Notes under the pieces: model-generated | Database searches by the model: none | Told to the model about the DNA's origin: nothing | What the model saw: the letters and a program-made list of their open reading frames with translations, nothing else | Source: Lacihabitans soyangensis | GTDB lineage: Bacteria > Bacteroidota > Bacteroidia > Cytophagales > Spirosomataceae | Length of the DNA stretch: 64,000 nucleotides | Direction: 5' to 3' | Assembly (NCBI RefSeq): GCF_024343775.1 | Contig: NZ_RJUF01000192.1 | Span: 1-64,000, forward strand | Position numbers and translations under genes: made by a program | Shown: positions 35,489 to 42,963 of the stretch, one piece after another | How the letters are laid out: the number at the start of each line of letters is the position of its first letter | Numbering within the stretch: position 1 is the stretch's first letter

Positions 35489-36403
35489 ATGGGAAAGGAA
35501 TTTACACCAAACATTGAGCATTTTAAAAATTTTGAAAGCTTAAATTTTAAAGAAAGAATTGAACTATGCTTTGTGAAAAACAATCTTGATACCTTCAATA
35601 TTGGTATAGATGAAAATAATGTGTACGCAATTTCAGGAATAAAATATTTAGATTTGTATCAAGTGCCTGAGGGTAAAAAATATTATTATTTACACCCTAA
35701 AAGCGAAGAAGAAGAAAATATAATAATTAGCATTTTTGAGGATAATGATTTCTTTATAGGTAGAAATTTCGGCTCATTTGATTCGAAAGTTGACCAAGTA
35801 TTATCATTTGACTTTTTAAAAGAAAATTGGCGAATTAGGTTTGAAAAAGCCCCACTAAAAGACGAATTTCTATCTGAAGAAATCATACAAATCAAATATA
35901 GAATTGAGCATAGCAATGGTATATTAAACCATTTTAAAGAGTTTTATGACTTAGGTGTAAGAAAAGGGAAAAATGGAGGTATGATAAATCATTATTTCTG
36001 GCAATTGTATTTTAAATATTATGAAGCCTATAGCATTTTTTCAAGTTTTCATACTTTGGTTAGTTGTTTGAAAACATATTATAATGGTTATTTTATGTTT
36101 GAATATTATGCCTTTTTAAGAAAAGGAGGTATTGAGGAATTAAATCTCAGTTATAAAGCAAAAACAGATTCTAAAATAATTAAATCTCCGACAAAAACAG
36201 AAAAACTTTTAATTCCTAATTTAGTAAAAGAGACAACTAAAAATCCAAATATTTCAAAAACTGATTTAGCCCAATCGATGGAAAGGAGCGGAGTATGTAG
36301 AGAGAGAACGGTTTTTGCATTTTTCAAAAAAATAGACATGGGAAAAGTTAAGATTAATGACTTTACTGCAATTTACCTAGAAAAATACTCTTCAATCAAC
36401 TAG
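35489..36403 (+). CDS. Unknown 304-aa protein co-transcribed with the integrase
   Basis: It starts 3 bp after the integrase stop and is therefore probably part of the same transcript. No signal peptide or membrane span is evident. The middle (about 150-215) is rich in aromatic residues (NHYFWQLYFKYYEAYSIFSSF). The last 70 residues read like a helix-turn-helix (LLIPNLVKETTKNPNISKTD, then LAQSMERSGVCRERTVFAFF), so DNA binding is possible. I do not recognise the family. It could regulate integration or excision, or be accessory cargo. Confidence 0.6.
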   Translation: MGKEFTPNIEHFKNFESLNFKERIELCFVKNNLDTFNIGIDENNVYAISGIKYLDLYQVPEGKKYYYLHPKSEEEENIIISIFEDNDFFIGRNFGSFDSKVDQVLSFDFLKENWRIRFEKAPLKDEFLSEEIIQIKYRIEHSNGILNHFKEFYDLGVRKGKNGGMINHYFWQLYFKYYEAYSIFSSFHTLVSCLKTYYNGYFMFEYYAFLRKGGIEELNLSYKAKTDSKIIKSPTKTEKLLIPNLVKETTKNPNISKTDLAQSMERSGVCRERTVFAFFKKIDMGKVKINDFTAIYLEKYSSIN

Positions 36404-36434
36404 CTTATATTCAAACACTTAGACTGTCTATTCT

Positions 36435-36470
36435 ACTGAAAATTTTCAGTTTACTTCATTAATTTTCAGT
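36435..36470. promoter_or_regulatory. Putative operator: 16-bp palindrome plus a half site
   Basis: ACTGAAAATTTTCAGT (36435-36450) is a perfect palindrome. Its right half AATTTTCAGT recurs at 36461-36470, 20 bp on, or about two helical turns. It lies 60-95 bp before the HTH gene at 36530. This suits a repressor or excisionase operator, or short iterons for the replication protein. Confidence 0.55.
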
Positions 36471-36529
36471 GGATTACTATTTTTTTTGCATATTAATTTG
36501 TGTTCAAGTTTAATAAAAACAAGAATACA

Positions 36530-36799
36530 ATGGGCAATCCTTTCGAAATTATTGAAGCTAAGCTTTCTTCAATTGAAATCTATCTACAAAAGCTTAAACC
36601 AGTTGAATTGCCTCCACTAAAAGAGGACGAACGATTCCTAGACACCAAACAAGTAGCAGAACTTTACGGAGTTTCTTCTGTAAGTATTTGGCAATGGGAA
36701 AAGGCTAATATTCTAAAGTCTTACAGAATCGGGAATCTTAAAAGATTCAAATATTCAGAATTGTTAGAATCTCCAAAACTTATTCAAAGAAGAAAATGA
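36530..36799 (+). CDS. Excisionase-like helix-turn-helix protein
   Basis: 89 aa from the ATG at 36530 (MGNPFEIIEAKL); an in-frame GTG at 36500 would add 10 residues. Residues about 38-88 are a MerR-like HTH_17 domain: FLDTKQVAELYGVSSVSIWQWEKANILKSYRIGNLKRFKYSELLE. This is the usual pattern of Bacteroidetes excisionases and element regulators. A short helix precedes it. The stop overlaps the next start as ATGA, so the two genes are translationally coupled. Confidence 0.85.
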   Translation: MGNPFEIIEAKLSSIEIYLQKLKPVELPPLKEDERFLDTKQVAELYGVSSVSIWQWEKANILKSYRIGNLKRFKYSELLESPKLIQRRK

Positions 36800-37107
36800 G
36801 AAATATAGATTCTTTTTTGCAGAAAAGTTCGGGAGAGGACAAGGCAAACGAAAACCACTTTATTGCTCAATTTAACAAAGTGTATTTGGAGTATTTTGAA
36901 GAGCCACAATCAATGAAGTCAGTTGCTAAAAAGCTAGAAATTGATAGGAGTAGTGTTTGTTGGTACAATAGACTAATGAGATTAAATGGTAGAATTTGGG
37001 TTGCAAAAAAAGCTAGGTGTCCATACTCTAAAAGAATAGTATTTTACTATACTACAAATCCAAGATTAGTACCTCCTTCAAGTCAATTAAGTCTATTTGA
37101 CCAATGA
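36796..37107 (+). CDS. Small winged-helix-like protein of Bacteroidetes mobile elements
   Basis: 103 aa. The middle MKSVAKKLEIDRSSVCWYNRLMRLNGRIWVAKKARCPYSKRIVFYYTTNP looks like a winged helix: a recognition helix followed by a basic wing. The ending PPSSQLSLF resembles short proteins I associate with Bacteroidetes integrative elements, from memory only. It probably binds DNA. Both ends overlap neighbouring genes by ATGA, placing it in a three-gene coupled unit. Confidence 0.65.
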   Translation: MRNIDSFLQKSSGEDKANENHFIAQFNKVYLEYFEEPQSMKSVAKKLEIDRSSVCWYNRLMRLNGRIWVAKKARCPYSKRIVFYYTTNPRLVPPSSQLSLFDQ

Positions 37108-38117
37108 TAGATTTTATCAAAATTGAAAGGCTAAAAAGTGGTGTTAGGGGAAACCCACTTTTAAATGGAAAATGGATTCTTACAAGTAACGAGGATGCAG
37201 TTTTTTTAAAAGAGGAGGCTATTTACAACAAGCTAACGTTTGAAACCAAAAAGGCCAAAGAGTCCGATAAATACTATTCAAAAGTTAGTGGGAGTATTCA
37301 TTATTATTTCAATGGAGGTTTACACAATTACAATGATTTTTCATTTACTAACATTGTGGAGGTTGTTGATGAAATCAGCGAACAGTTCGAAATTGACCAT
37401 GCTAACGAGTTGAATAACCTTGAATTTGGGGTAAACGTTAAATTACCATTTGAGCCAAAACTTATTCTTGATAACCTAGTGACCCATAAGGGGAAAAAAT
37501 TTTCTCATATTACCAATCAAGGTAAAAATTACCATCAGTGCGAACACACTCAATTTATTATCAAAATGTATCACAAAAGTTTGCAGTTTGGTTTAGCTGA
37601 AAACATACTCAGGTTTGAAATTAAGGTTTTCAAAATGCAGTACCTCCACCGAAATGGAATAGATATAAAGAGCCTAAAATGCTTAAAAAACAAAGCCATT
37701 TATGAGCCGCTAGGGAGGCTTTTATTAAAGGTCTTTGATGAAATCTTAATTGATTGTGAGAATCTTGATACAAGCGTATTAACGGATGCCGAAAAGGCTA
37801 CTTACCTATTGGCAACGAAACCAAATACTTGGAAAAGAAATAATAGACTAGATTCAAAAGGGCAAAAACAACTCCAAAGGTTATTAGAAAAGTATCATAA
37901 ACTAATAAATCGGCATACTAAAGGAACAACCAATAAACACAAAGTTGAAGAATTGATAGAAGAAAAATGGAATGAATTGTCCGAAATTTACCACTCCGCA
38001 AAAACAATAATTCAGGATAACATTGTCCAATATTTACTATTTAAGTATAATGTAAGTTTCGGACATAAGCCATTTATCCACTACCAAAGGCCAAGTATTT
38101 ACAACAGAGATTTTTGA
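37104..38117 (+). CDS. Putative replication initiation protein
   Basis: 337 aa, beginning MIDFIKIERLKSG. The segments ELNNLEFGVNVKLPF, FIIKMYHKSLQFG and NILRFEIKVFKMQYLHRNGI have the layout of replication initiators of the phage X / gpII kind, where a 'KxYxK ... LRxExxxxxxxxL' core is common. That similarity is remote and judged by eye. The C-terminal third is basic and helical (KRNNRLDSKGQKQLQRLLEKYHKLINRH). No HUH motif is obvious. If correct, the excised circle could replicate. It is translationally coupled to the upstream gene. Confidence 0.5.
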   Translation: MIDFIKIERLKSGVRGNPLLNGKWILTSNEDAVFLKEEAIYNKLTFETKKAKESDKYYSKVSGSIHYYFNGGLHNYNDFSFTNIVEVVDEISEQFEIDHANELNNLEFGVNVKLPFEPKLILDNLVTHKGKKFSHITNQGKNYHQCEHTQFIIKMYHKSLQFGLAENILRFEIKVFKMQYLHRNGIDIKSLKCLKNKAIYEPLGRLLLKVFDEILIDCENLDTSVLTDAEKATYLLATKPNTWKRNNRLDSKGQKQLQRLLEKYHKLINRHTKGTTNKHKVEELIEEKWNELSEIYHSAKTIIQDNIVQYLLFKYNVSFGHKPFIHYQRPSIYNRDF

Positions 38118-38145
38118 AAAGAACAGAGATTTACAAAAAGTAGAA

Positions 38146-38547
38146 ATGAAAGGATTTACAAATAATATTCATGGACGACCTAAAGGTGTACCAAACAAAG
38201 TGACCGCTGAATTACGGTCTTTGCTTCACGATTTTGTGACGGAGGAATGGGAGGCTATAAAAAGTGATTTTAGACAATTACAGCCAAAGGAACGCCTTAT
38301 CTATTACGAAAAGATTTTGCAGTATTGTATCCCTAAGAATAGCAAATCAGGACTTGATTCAGAGGAGGCAAAGATTGAACAACCCATTTTTGAGACAATC
38401 CACTGTTATGAGATTGATTTGGAAAAAATCCAATATCAAGACTTAAAAGAAATGATTCAGGATTCTGAAATATTTATGAGTACTAGGCATAAGGCACAAT
38501 TTCGATTAGAACTGCCTGACAATCACAGACAATATGAAGCAGATTAG
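38146..38547 (+). CDS. GRPKG-motif protein of mobile elements
   Basis: 133 aa. The start IHGRPKGVPNKVTAELRSLLHDFV has an AT-hook-like GRPKG followed by a helix, a pattern I recall from many Bacteroidetes phage and element proteins. Residues about 40-65 (LQPKERLIYYEKILQYCIPK) continue it. The C-terminal half is acidic and not recognised. It may bind DNA. It lies 28 bp after the putative replication gene. Confidence 0.6.
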   Translation: MKGFTNNIHGRPKGVPNKVTAELRSLLHDFVTEEWEAIKSDFRQLQPKERLIYYEKILQYCIPKNSKSGLDSEEAKIEQPIFETIHCYEIDLEKIQYQDLKEMIQDSEIFMSTRHKAQFRLELPDNHRQYEAD

Positions 38548-38635
38548 AATAAAAAAAGTTGTAATTGGCGTTTACAATTTCATTGTTGAATACTTATCAG
38601 AATTGCTAATATTAGCAGTTTTAATTTTTGGTTGA
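38534..38635 (+). CDS. 33-aa hydrophobic peptide
   Basis: ATG at 38534 to TGA at 38633-38635, overlapping the last 14 bases of the GRPKG-motif gene in another frame. The product starts MKQIRIKKVVIGVYNFIVEY and ends LSELLILAVLIFG. It has a basic N-terminus and one membrane-spanning stretch, the profile of small membrane toxins, holins or inner-membrane regulators. Its length is near the limit for trust, but composition and coupling favour it. Confidence 0.4.
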   Translation: MKQIRIKKVVIGVYNFIVEYLSELLILAVLIFG

Positions 38636-38783
38636 TAATCTTTTAAGATAAAGATAAAATTGAGCCATAACCACCAAAAGGAAAATAATGGAGGGGTACT
38701 TCAAATCCTTAAATCAAAACACTTTGGTTACTGTAGACTCAGCAAAACAAAACCGATTCCTAATTTCGAAGGTAGGGGGTCAT

Positions 38784-39521
38784 TTACTTAAAATGGCTAA
38801 GTACTTTGTATTTTATTAAGGTATTCGTGGCTGAAAGTATTTCAATTTTTAATCCTTTAAATCCCACTAACGTACTTTCGTTCAAATCATATTGAATATC
38901 TTGTGTAAAGCTCGGTCTAGCAAGGTCATTTGAGAACTCTCGGTAAATAAATTTAATTGAATTCCCAACTTTTCCATTGTAAATAAATTCCTGTTTAAAC
39001 GATAACTCTTTATTCAAAACAACTTTTTTTTGCTTTATATCAATTAATTCTTTGGATTTAGTTGCCCTAATCAAAGCGGGGTCGGTTAGTTCTATATTCA
39101 AATCTACAGGTACTAAACTTGGTACAATTTTATAGTACTTTAAATCAGGAGAAATCATTAGAATAGAATATAAATTTTGAACATAAGATTTAACTAACTT
39201 ATCTTGTTGAACATAACATTTATCTACACAAACATAATAATTCCATTTAGCAGATTTCTGAACCAAATATAAATCAGTTGGTTCTATGCTAACAAATGCA
39301 CCAAATGTACTTTTTTCTAATGACTTATTTAAATGGATACCATCATAAACCTCCTGAATAGTTTTATCGACCAATGTAGAACCAATTTCACCTTCTGATT
39401 CACTACCAATTTCAGGAAAGAAAATCATTTCTTTGGAAGGTTTTAGAATTTGGGCAATCAAGAAATTAGTATTCGATAGAATGAGGAATAAAGAAAAAGC
39501 GAGGATTAGTCTTTTTATCAT
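38784..39521 (-). CDS. Secreted cargo protein of unknown function
   Basis: 245 aa with a signal peptide (MIKRLILAFSLFLILSNTNFLIAQ). The mature part is strand-rich with no motif I recognise. It has two close cysteines (YVCVDKCYV, near residue 95). It is the only leftward gene in the element and lies next to attR, the usual place for accessory cargo. Its transcription is independent of the rightward module. It might act on the host envelope, but nothing in the sequence shows how. Confidence 0.65.
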   Translation of the reverse strand: MIKRLILAFSLFLILSNTNFLIAQILKPSKEMIFFPEIGSESEGEIGSTLVDKTIQEVYDGIHLNKSLEKSTFGAFVSIEPTDLYLVQKSAKWNYYVCVDKCYVQQDKLVKSYVQNLYSILMISPDLKYYKIVPSLVPVDLNIELTDPALIRATKSKELIDIKQKKVVLNKELSFKQEFIYNGKVGNSIKFIYREFSNDLARPSFTQDIQYDLNESTLVGFKGLKIEILSATNTLIKYKVLSHFK

Positions 39522-39602
39522 GTTTATTTTAGTTTTATGCTAAGGTCTAAAAAAAAAGCAAATTTATAAAGTAACAGACAAAAAAGATTGGCAATTTATT
39601 TA

Positions 39603-39627
39603 AATGCGTAACCGTTTGCGTAACCAA
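39603..39627 (+). repeat. Right arm-type repeat with two TGCGTAACC copies
   Basis: TGCGTAACC at 39605-39613 and 39617-39625, matching 34152-34176 with one mismatch and the same orientation. It lies 55 bp inside attR. Confidence 0.65.
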
Positions 39628-39633
39628 GAGCAA

Positions 39634-39675
39634 TAAAAAAAGTCGTAACTAATTGATAAGCAATTGATTACGACC
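39634..39675 (-). terminator. Element-encoded replacement terminator for tRNA-Met
   Basis: On the minus strand, 10 bases after the tRNA discriminator base, GTCGTAA pairs with TTACGAC (39668-39674 with 39642-39648). The stem extends through AATTG/CAATT and ends in seven T. It lies inside the element. Confidence 0.75.
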
Positions 39676-39681
39676 TTTAAA

Positions 39682-39696
39682 GAGTAGCGGGAACAG
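39682..39696. repeat. attR, 15-bp direct repeat in the 3' end of tRNA-Met
   Basis: GAGTAGCGGGAACAG, identical to 33998-34012. Twelve of its bases are the last 12 bases of the tRNA, so the gene stays intact after insertion. Confidence 0.85.
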
Positions 39697-39757
39697 GACT
39701 CGAACCTGTGACCTTCGGGTTATGAGCCCGACGAGCTGCCAACTGCTCCATCCCGCG
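39685..39757 (-). tRNA. Initiator tRNA-Met (CAT anticodon)
   Basis: A complete 73-nt cloverleaf on the minus strand starts CGCGGGATGGAGCAG. The anticodon stem-loop is CGGG-CTCATAA-CCCG, the T arm is ACAGG-TTCGAGT-CCTGT, and the acceptor 3' side is TCCCGCT with discriminator A. The three G:C pairs in the anticodon stem and the unpaired first position (C1:T72) mark an initiator tRNA. CCA is not encoded. The 3' end is the element's attachment site. Confidence 0.95.
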
Positions 39758-39970
39758 ATATTGGACTGCAAAGGTAAGATAAATTTTTCTATTATCAAGA
39801 ATATTTGTAAAAAAATGCGAATTTGATATTTAAATTGCAATTTGTTTAAATAAAAGACTCATAGAAATTCTCCATACTTTAAAAGTGAATTAGTAAAAAA
39901 TAGTACATTTAGAAAATGTAAAATTATTAATCCAGGGGTTTCAATTTTTAAATTATCTCATTAAAAACAT

Positions 39971-41020
39971 ATGTTAAATAATTTTTCGAAAGCGATCTTT
40001 TTTTTATTAATTTATCTTTTTTTGGTCACTACAATTCATGCACAAAAATTAAATCCTGGAATTCATGAAACAGCCTATAAGCTTATTTTAAGCGATAAAT
40101 TTAAAGATGCTGAGAACTTAATATTGAAAAAAGCTATTGACGGGGATATTGAAGCTCAATATTTAATTTCAATATTGTACAAATACGCGGTTAGTTCTTC
40201 TGATAAAATTGGAAAAAAAGCTTGGGCTAATTTTGAGTTTTGGCTGTCGAAGGCAAATAGTAATAAATGGATTCCTAGTGTAACAACAACAAACATCGAT
40301 ACCCTTGGTATACAGTATTTATCGTCTACAACAAATAATTGGGATTTGGTAAAATACAACCTTAAATCTAAAGTTGGTTTTATTGAATTTGGAGAAAGCA
40401 AACGTGATAATATTATTAAACATGCAGCAAAAAATAATATTTATGATTCACAAGTTTATTATTATAAGAATATTCAAAAGGTGGTAAAGGATTCTTCAGA
40501 TTTATTTATCAGTTTATTGAAAACAGCAGCCAATAATGACCATTATATAGCTAAAGCTGACTTGGCATTATTTTATCATAATGGATATTATATGGAAAAG
40601 AACATAGATTCCTCTATACATTGGTATGGGAAATATTTGGAATCAGGAATAAATGAATATAATCAGGATTTATATTCTCTTTATGAAATAGGAAAAGACT
40701 TTGAAAATGATTTGGAGAAGGGGCTTACTACTTATAAGAGATTTCTTAGTATATCAAGGAAGAATAGTCAAGAAATGCAAGAAGAGAACTTTCTAGCAAA
40801 TATAGGAGAACTTTACTTGAAAAAAGAAGAGCCCAAAATTGCTATTAAATATTACAAAAAAGCTCTTAAAGTAAACCCCTTTACTAGGAGAACTTACTAT
40901 TACTACAAATTAGGGTTTTTATATTCAAAATTGAAAAAATATAACAAGTCATATTATTATTTACAAAGATCAGATTTCGAGGAAGCAAGAAATCTAATTA
41001 GAGAATTGAATAAGAGGTAA
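39971..41020 (+). CDS. Secreted Sel1/TPR-repeat protein
   Basis: 349 aa with a signal peptide (cut near TIHAQ). The remainder is helical repeats. Early Sel1-like units (AYKLILSDKFKDAENLILKKAIDGDIEAQYLISILY) are followed by HYIAKADLALFYHNGYYMEKNIDSSIHWYGKYL. A C-terminal TPR pair ends it (NIGELYLKKEEPKIAIKYYKKALKVNP; YYYKLGFLYSKLKKYNKSYYYLQRS). Such repeats mediate protein-protein contacts. The partner is unknown. It lies just upstream of the LTA-synthase-like gene, with a 26-bp gap. Confidence 0.75.
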   Translation: MLNNFSKAIFFLLIYLFLVTTIHAQKLNPGIHETAYKLILSDKFKDAENLILKKAIDGDIEAQYLISILYKYAVSSSDKIGKKAWANFEFWLSKANSNKWIPSVTTTNIDTLGIQYLSSTTNNWDLVKYNLKSKVGFIEFGESKRDNIIKHAAKNNIYDSQVYYYKNIQKVVKDSSDLFISLLKTAANNDHYIAKADLALFYHNGYYMEKNIDSSIHWYGKYLESGINEYNQDLYSLYEIGKDFENDLEKGLTTYKRFLSISRKNSQEMQEENFLANIGELYLKKEEPKIAIKYYKKALKVNPFTRRTYYYYKLGFLYSKLKKYNKSYYYLQRSDFEEARNLIRELNKR

Positions 41021-41046
41021 CTCTTTTAAACGTATCCATTTTGATT

Positions 41047-42963
41047 ATGTTATCTTTATTCAATAGGTTTCTCAAATATACACCTTCAGTCCTTATCATC
41101 AAGATATTAGCTGTTTTAGTTTTGTTTTCCTTATCTCGAATACACTTCTATTTTTCCAATCTTGATTTTTTCCATAATATAAGCTTTCAAGAGTTCACAA
41201 AGATTTTACAGGGCGGTGTTAGATATGATATAGTTAGTGTTCTTTACCTAAATCTACCTTTTATTTTAATTTATATTTTCCCAGGAAATCATCTGCAGGG
41301 TAAGAAATTCAGAGTTTTTACAGATGTTTTGTTTTTTATGACCAATGCTATTGGCCTTCTGGCCAATTGTATCGATGGGGTTTACTATCAATTTAATCTT
41401 CGACGGTCTATTTACTCCAGTTTGGTGGAGCTTCAAGATATCAATAATTTGGGCGTTTTGTTGCTTAGCTTTTTTACACGCTACTGGTCTGTTTGGGTAG
41501 TTTGGGTATTTTTTTTGGTTAGTATTTGGTTGATTATCAAACATATAAAACCTTCAAGAGGTTTTAAAAACAAACATACCCAATTTGATTTTGCTTTCAT
41601 TTCGGTCTTTTTTATTGTGGCAGGCCTGCGTGGAGGTGATCTGTATCATTCCACAAGGCCTTTGGGGCTCAATCATGCCGGAGAGTATGTAAAACAGCCG
41701 CATCATACGGCATTGGTTTACAATACACCTTTTACCATTTTCAAAACCTTGGGAGGTGGTAAAATTAAGAAGCTAACTTTTTTTCAAAATGAAATTGAGC
41801 TTGAGAAAGCGTTCAATCCTATTCATTTGCCCGATTCAAGTAATACTTTCAGGCCTTACAATGTTGTTGTTATAGTTATTGAAAGCTACAGCGAAGAAGC
41901 TTCAGGTGTAGTAAATAAAGATAAAACAACTGGCGGATTCACCCCTTTTTTGGATTCTTTGCGACAAAAGTCATTCTACTCGGAGTATAGTTTGGCCAAC
42001 GGTAAAAAGTCTATTGAGGCACTTCCGGCTATTTGGTGCAGTCTACCAAGCTTTAAGCAACCTTTTGTGCTTTCTTCGTTTTCAACCAATAAGTTAAATA
42101 GCTTACCAAGTATGCTGAAAAGCAAAGGATACCACACATCGTTTTTTCATGGAGCCCCGAACGGCTCAATGGGTTTTCAGTCGTTTGCCAATTTGGTAGG
42201 CATAGATCATTATTTTGGAAAAAAGGAATACGCTAATGAATCGGACTCTGATGGTATTTGGGGTATCTGGGACGAGCCATTTTTGCAGTTTTTTGGCAAA
42301 AAACTCGACCAATTTCCTCAGCCTTTTTTTAGTACGGTTTTTACGCTGTCGTCTCACGATCCGTTCAAAATACCGAGGCATCTAGAAGGCAAATTTAAAA
42401 AAGGCCCACATCCGATTTATGAAACACTCAGCTATACAGATTATGCCTTAAAACGTTTTTTTGAATCTATAAAAAATAAGCCGTGGTTCGGAAATACTGT
42501 ATTTGTCATAACCGCAGACCACACTAGCTCTCATGCTACTATACCAACTTTCAGCAATAACGCAGGGCGATTTCGGATACCTATTTTCATTTATTTTCCA
42601 GAAATAATAAAGCCCACAAAAACAGAAAAAATGATCCAGCAGATCGATATATTTCCGAGTTTGATGGGTTTATTGAAAGTTGAAAAACCATTTTTGGCAT
42701 TTGGGAGAAATGTATTTGATTCATCAAAAGACGACTACGCCATCAATTATTTTGAAAACTACCAATGGCACTCTGGAAAATATGTTATGCTCTTTGACGG
42801 TGAAAAACCGCAGGGATTATTTAATTTTGCAAATGATGGATTGCTGAAAAATAATTTATCGAAAAAAGAGCCTCAAAGATTGGGTGAAATGCAATTACAA
42901 GCGAAAGGATTTCTCCAACAATATCAAAACAGATTGATAGAAAACAGATTAACAGTAGAATGA
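41047..42963 (+). CDS. LTA synthase / sulfatase-family phosphoglycerol transferase-like membrane protein
   Basis: About 638 aa. Four or five membrane spans lie in residues 1-200 (IIKILAVLVLFSLSRIHFYF; LYLNLPFILIYIFPG; WSVWVVWVFFLVSIWLII; FAFISVFFIVAGLRGG), followed by an extracytoplasmic sulfatase-like domain. Visible motifs: VVIVIESYSEEASG (metal-binding Glu), LANGKKSIEALPAIWCSLP (Ser in the nucleophile region), SYTDYALKRFFE, and ITADHTSS (metal-binding Asp-His). The family moves phosphoglycerol or phosphoethanolamine groups onto envelope glycans or lipids. I start at the ATG at 41047. The stop overlaps the era start as ATGA. Confidence 0.85.
   Translation: MLSLFNRFLKYTPSVLIIKILAVLVLFSLSRIHFYFSNLDFFHNISFQEFTKILQGGVRYDIVSVLYLNLPFILIYIFPGNHLQGKKFRVFTDVLFFMTNAIGLLANCIDGVYYQFNLRRSIYSSLVELQDINNLGVLLLSFFTRYWSVWVVWVFFLVSIWLIIKHIKPSRGFKNKHTQFDFAFISVFFIVAGLRGGDLYHSTRPLGLNHAGEYVKQPHHTALVYNTPFTIFKTLGGGKIKKLTFFQNEIELEKAFNPIHLPDSSNTFRPYNVVVIVIESYSEEASGVVNKDKTTGGFTPFLDSLRQKSFYSEYSLANGKKSIEALPAIWCSLPSFKQPFVLSSFSTNKLNSLPSMLKSKGYHTSFFHGAPNGSMGFQSFANLVGIDHYFGKKEYANESDSDGIWGIWDEPFLQFFGKKLDQFPQPFFSTVFTLSSHDPFKIPRHLEGKFKKGPHPIYETLSYTDYALKRFFESIKNKPWFGNTVFVITADHTSSHATIPTFSNNAGRFRIPIFIYFPEIIKPTKTEKMIQQIDIFPSLMGLLKVEKPFLAFGRNVFDSSKDDYAINYFENYQWHSGKYVMLFDGEKPQGLFNFANDGLLKNNLSKKEPQRLGEMQLQAKGFLQQYQNRLIENRLTVE

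Larger units (their letters stand above)
33998..39696. mobile_element. 5.7-kb integrative element in the initiator tRNA-Met gene
   Basis: A 15-bp direct repeat at 33998-34012 and 39682-39696 bounds the element. The right copy is the 3' end of a tRNA-Met gene, a classic tyrosine-recombinase attachment site. Inside are an integrase, a 304-aa unknown protein, an excisionase-like HTH protein, a small winged-helix-like protein, a putative replication initiator, a GRPKG-motif protein, a 33-aa peptide and a secreted cargo protein. The coding order is rightward except for the cargo. I see no relaxase, conjugation, capsid or portal gene, so the element is a self-integrating plasmid-like or satellite-like unit of unknown transfer mode. 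Confidence 0.85.

Noticed and set aside
34223-36403. Integrase and 304-aa gene as a toxin-antitoxin or defence pair
   Set aside because: The first gene has a complete recombinase catalytic set, and the second shows no nuclease, toxin or defence motif, so only the neutral call is supported.
39649-39840. 63-codon minus frame over the tRNA
   Set aside because: It runs straight through the initiator tRNA-Met gene and the tRNA terminator, so it is not coding.
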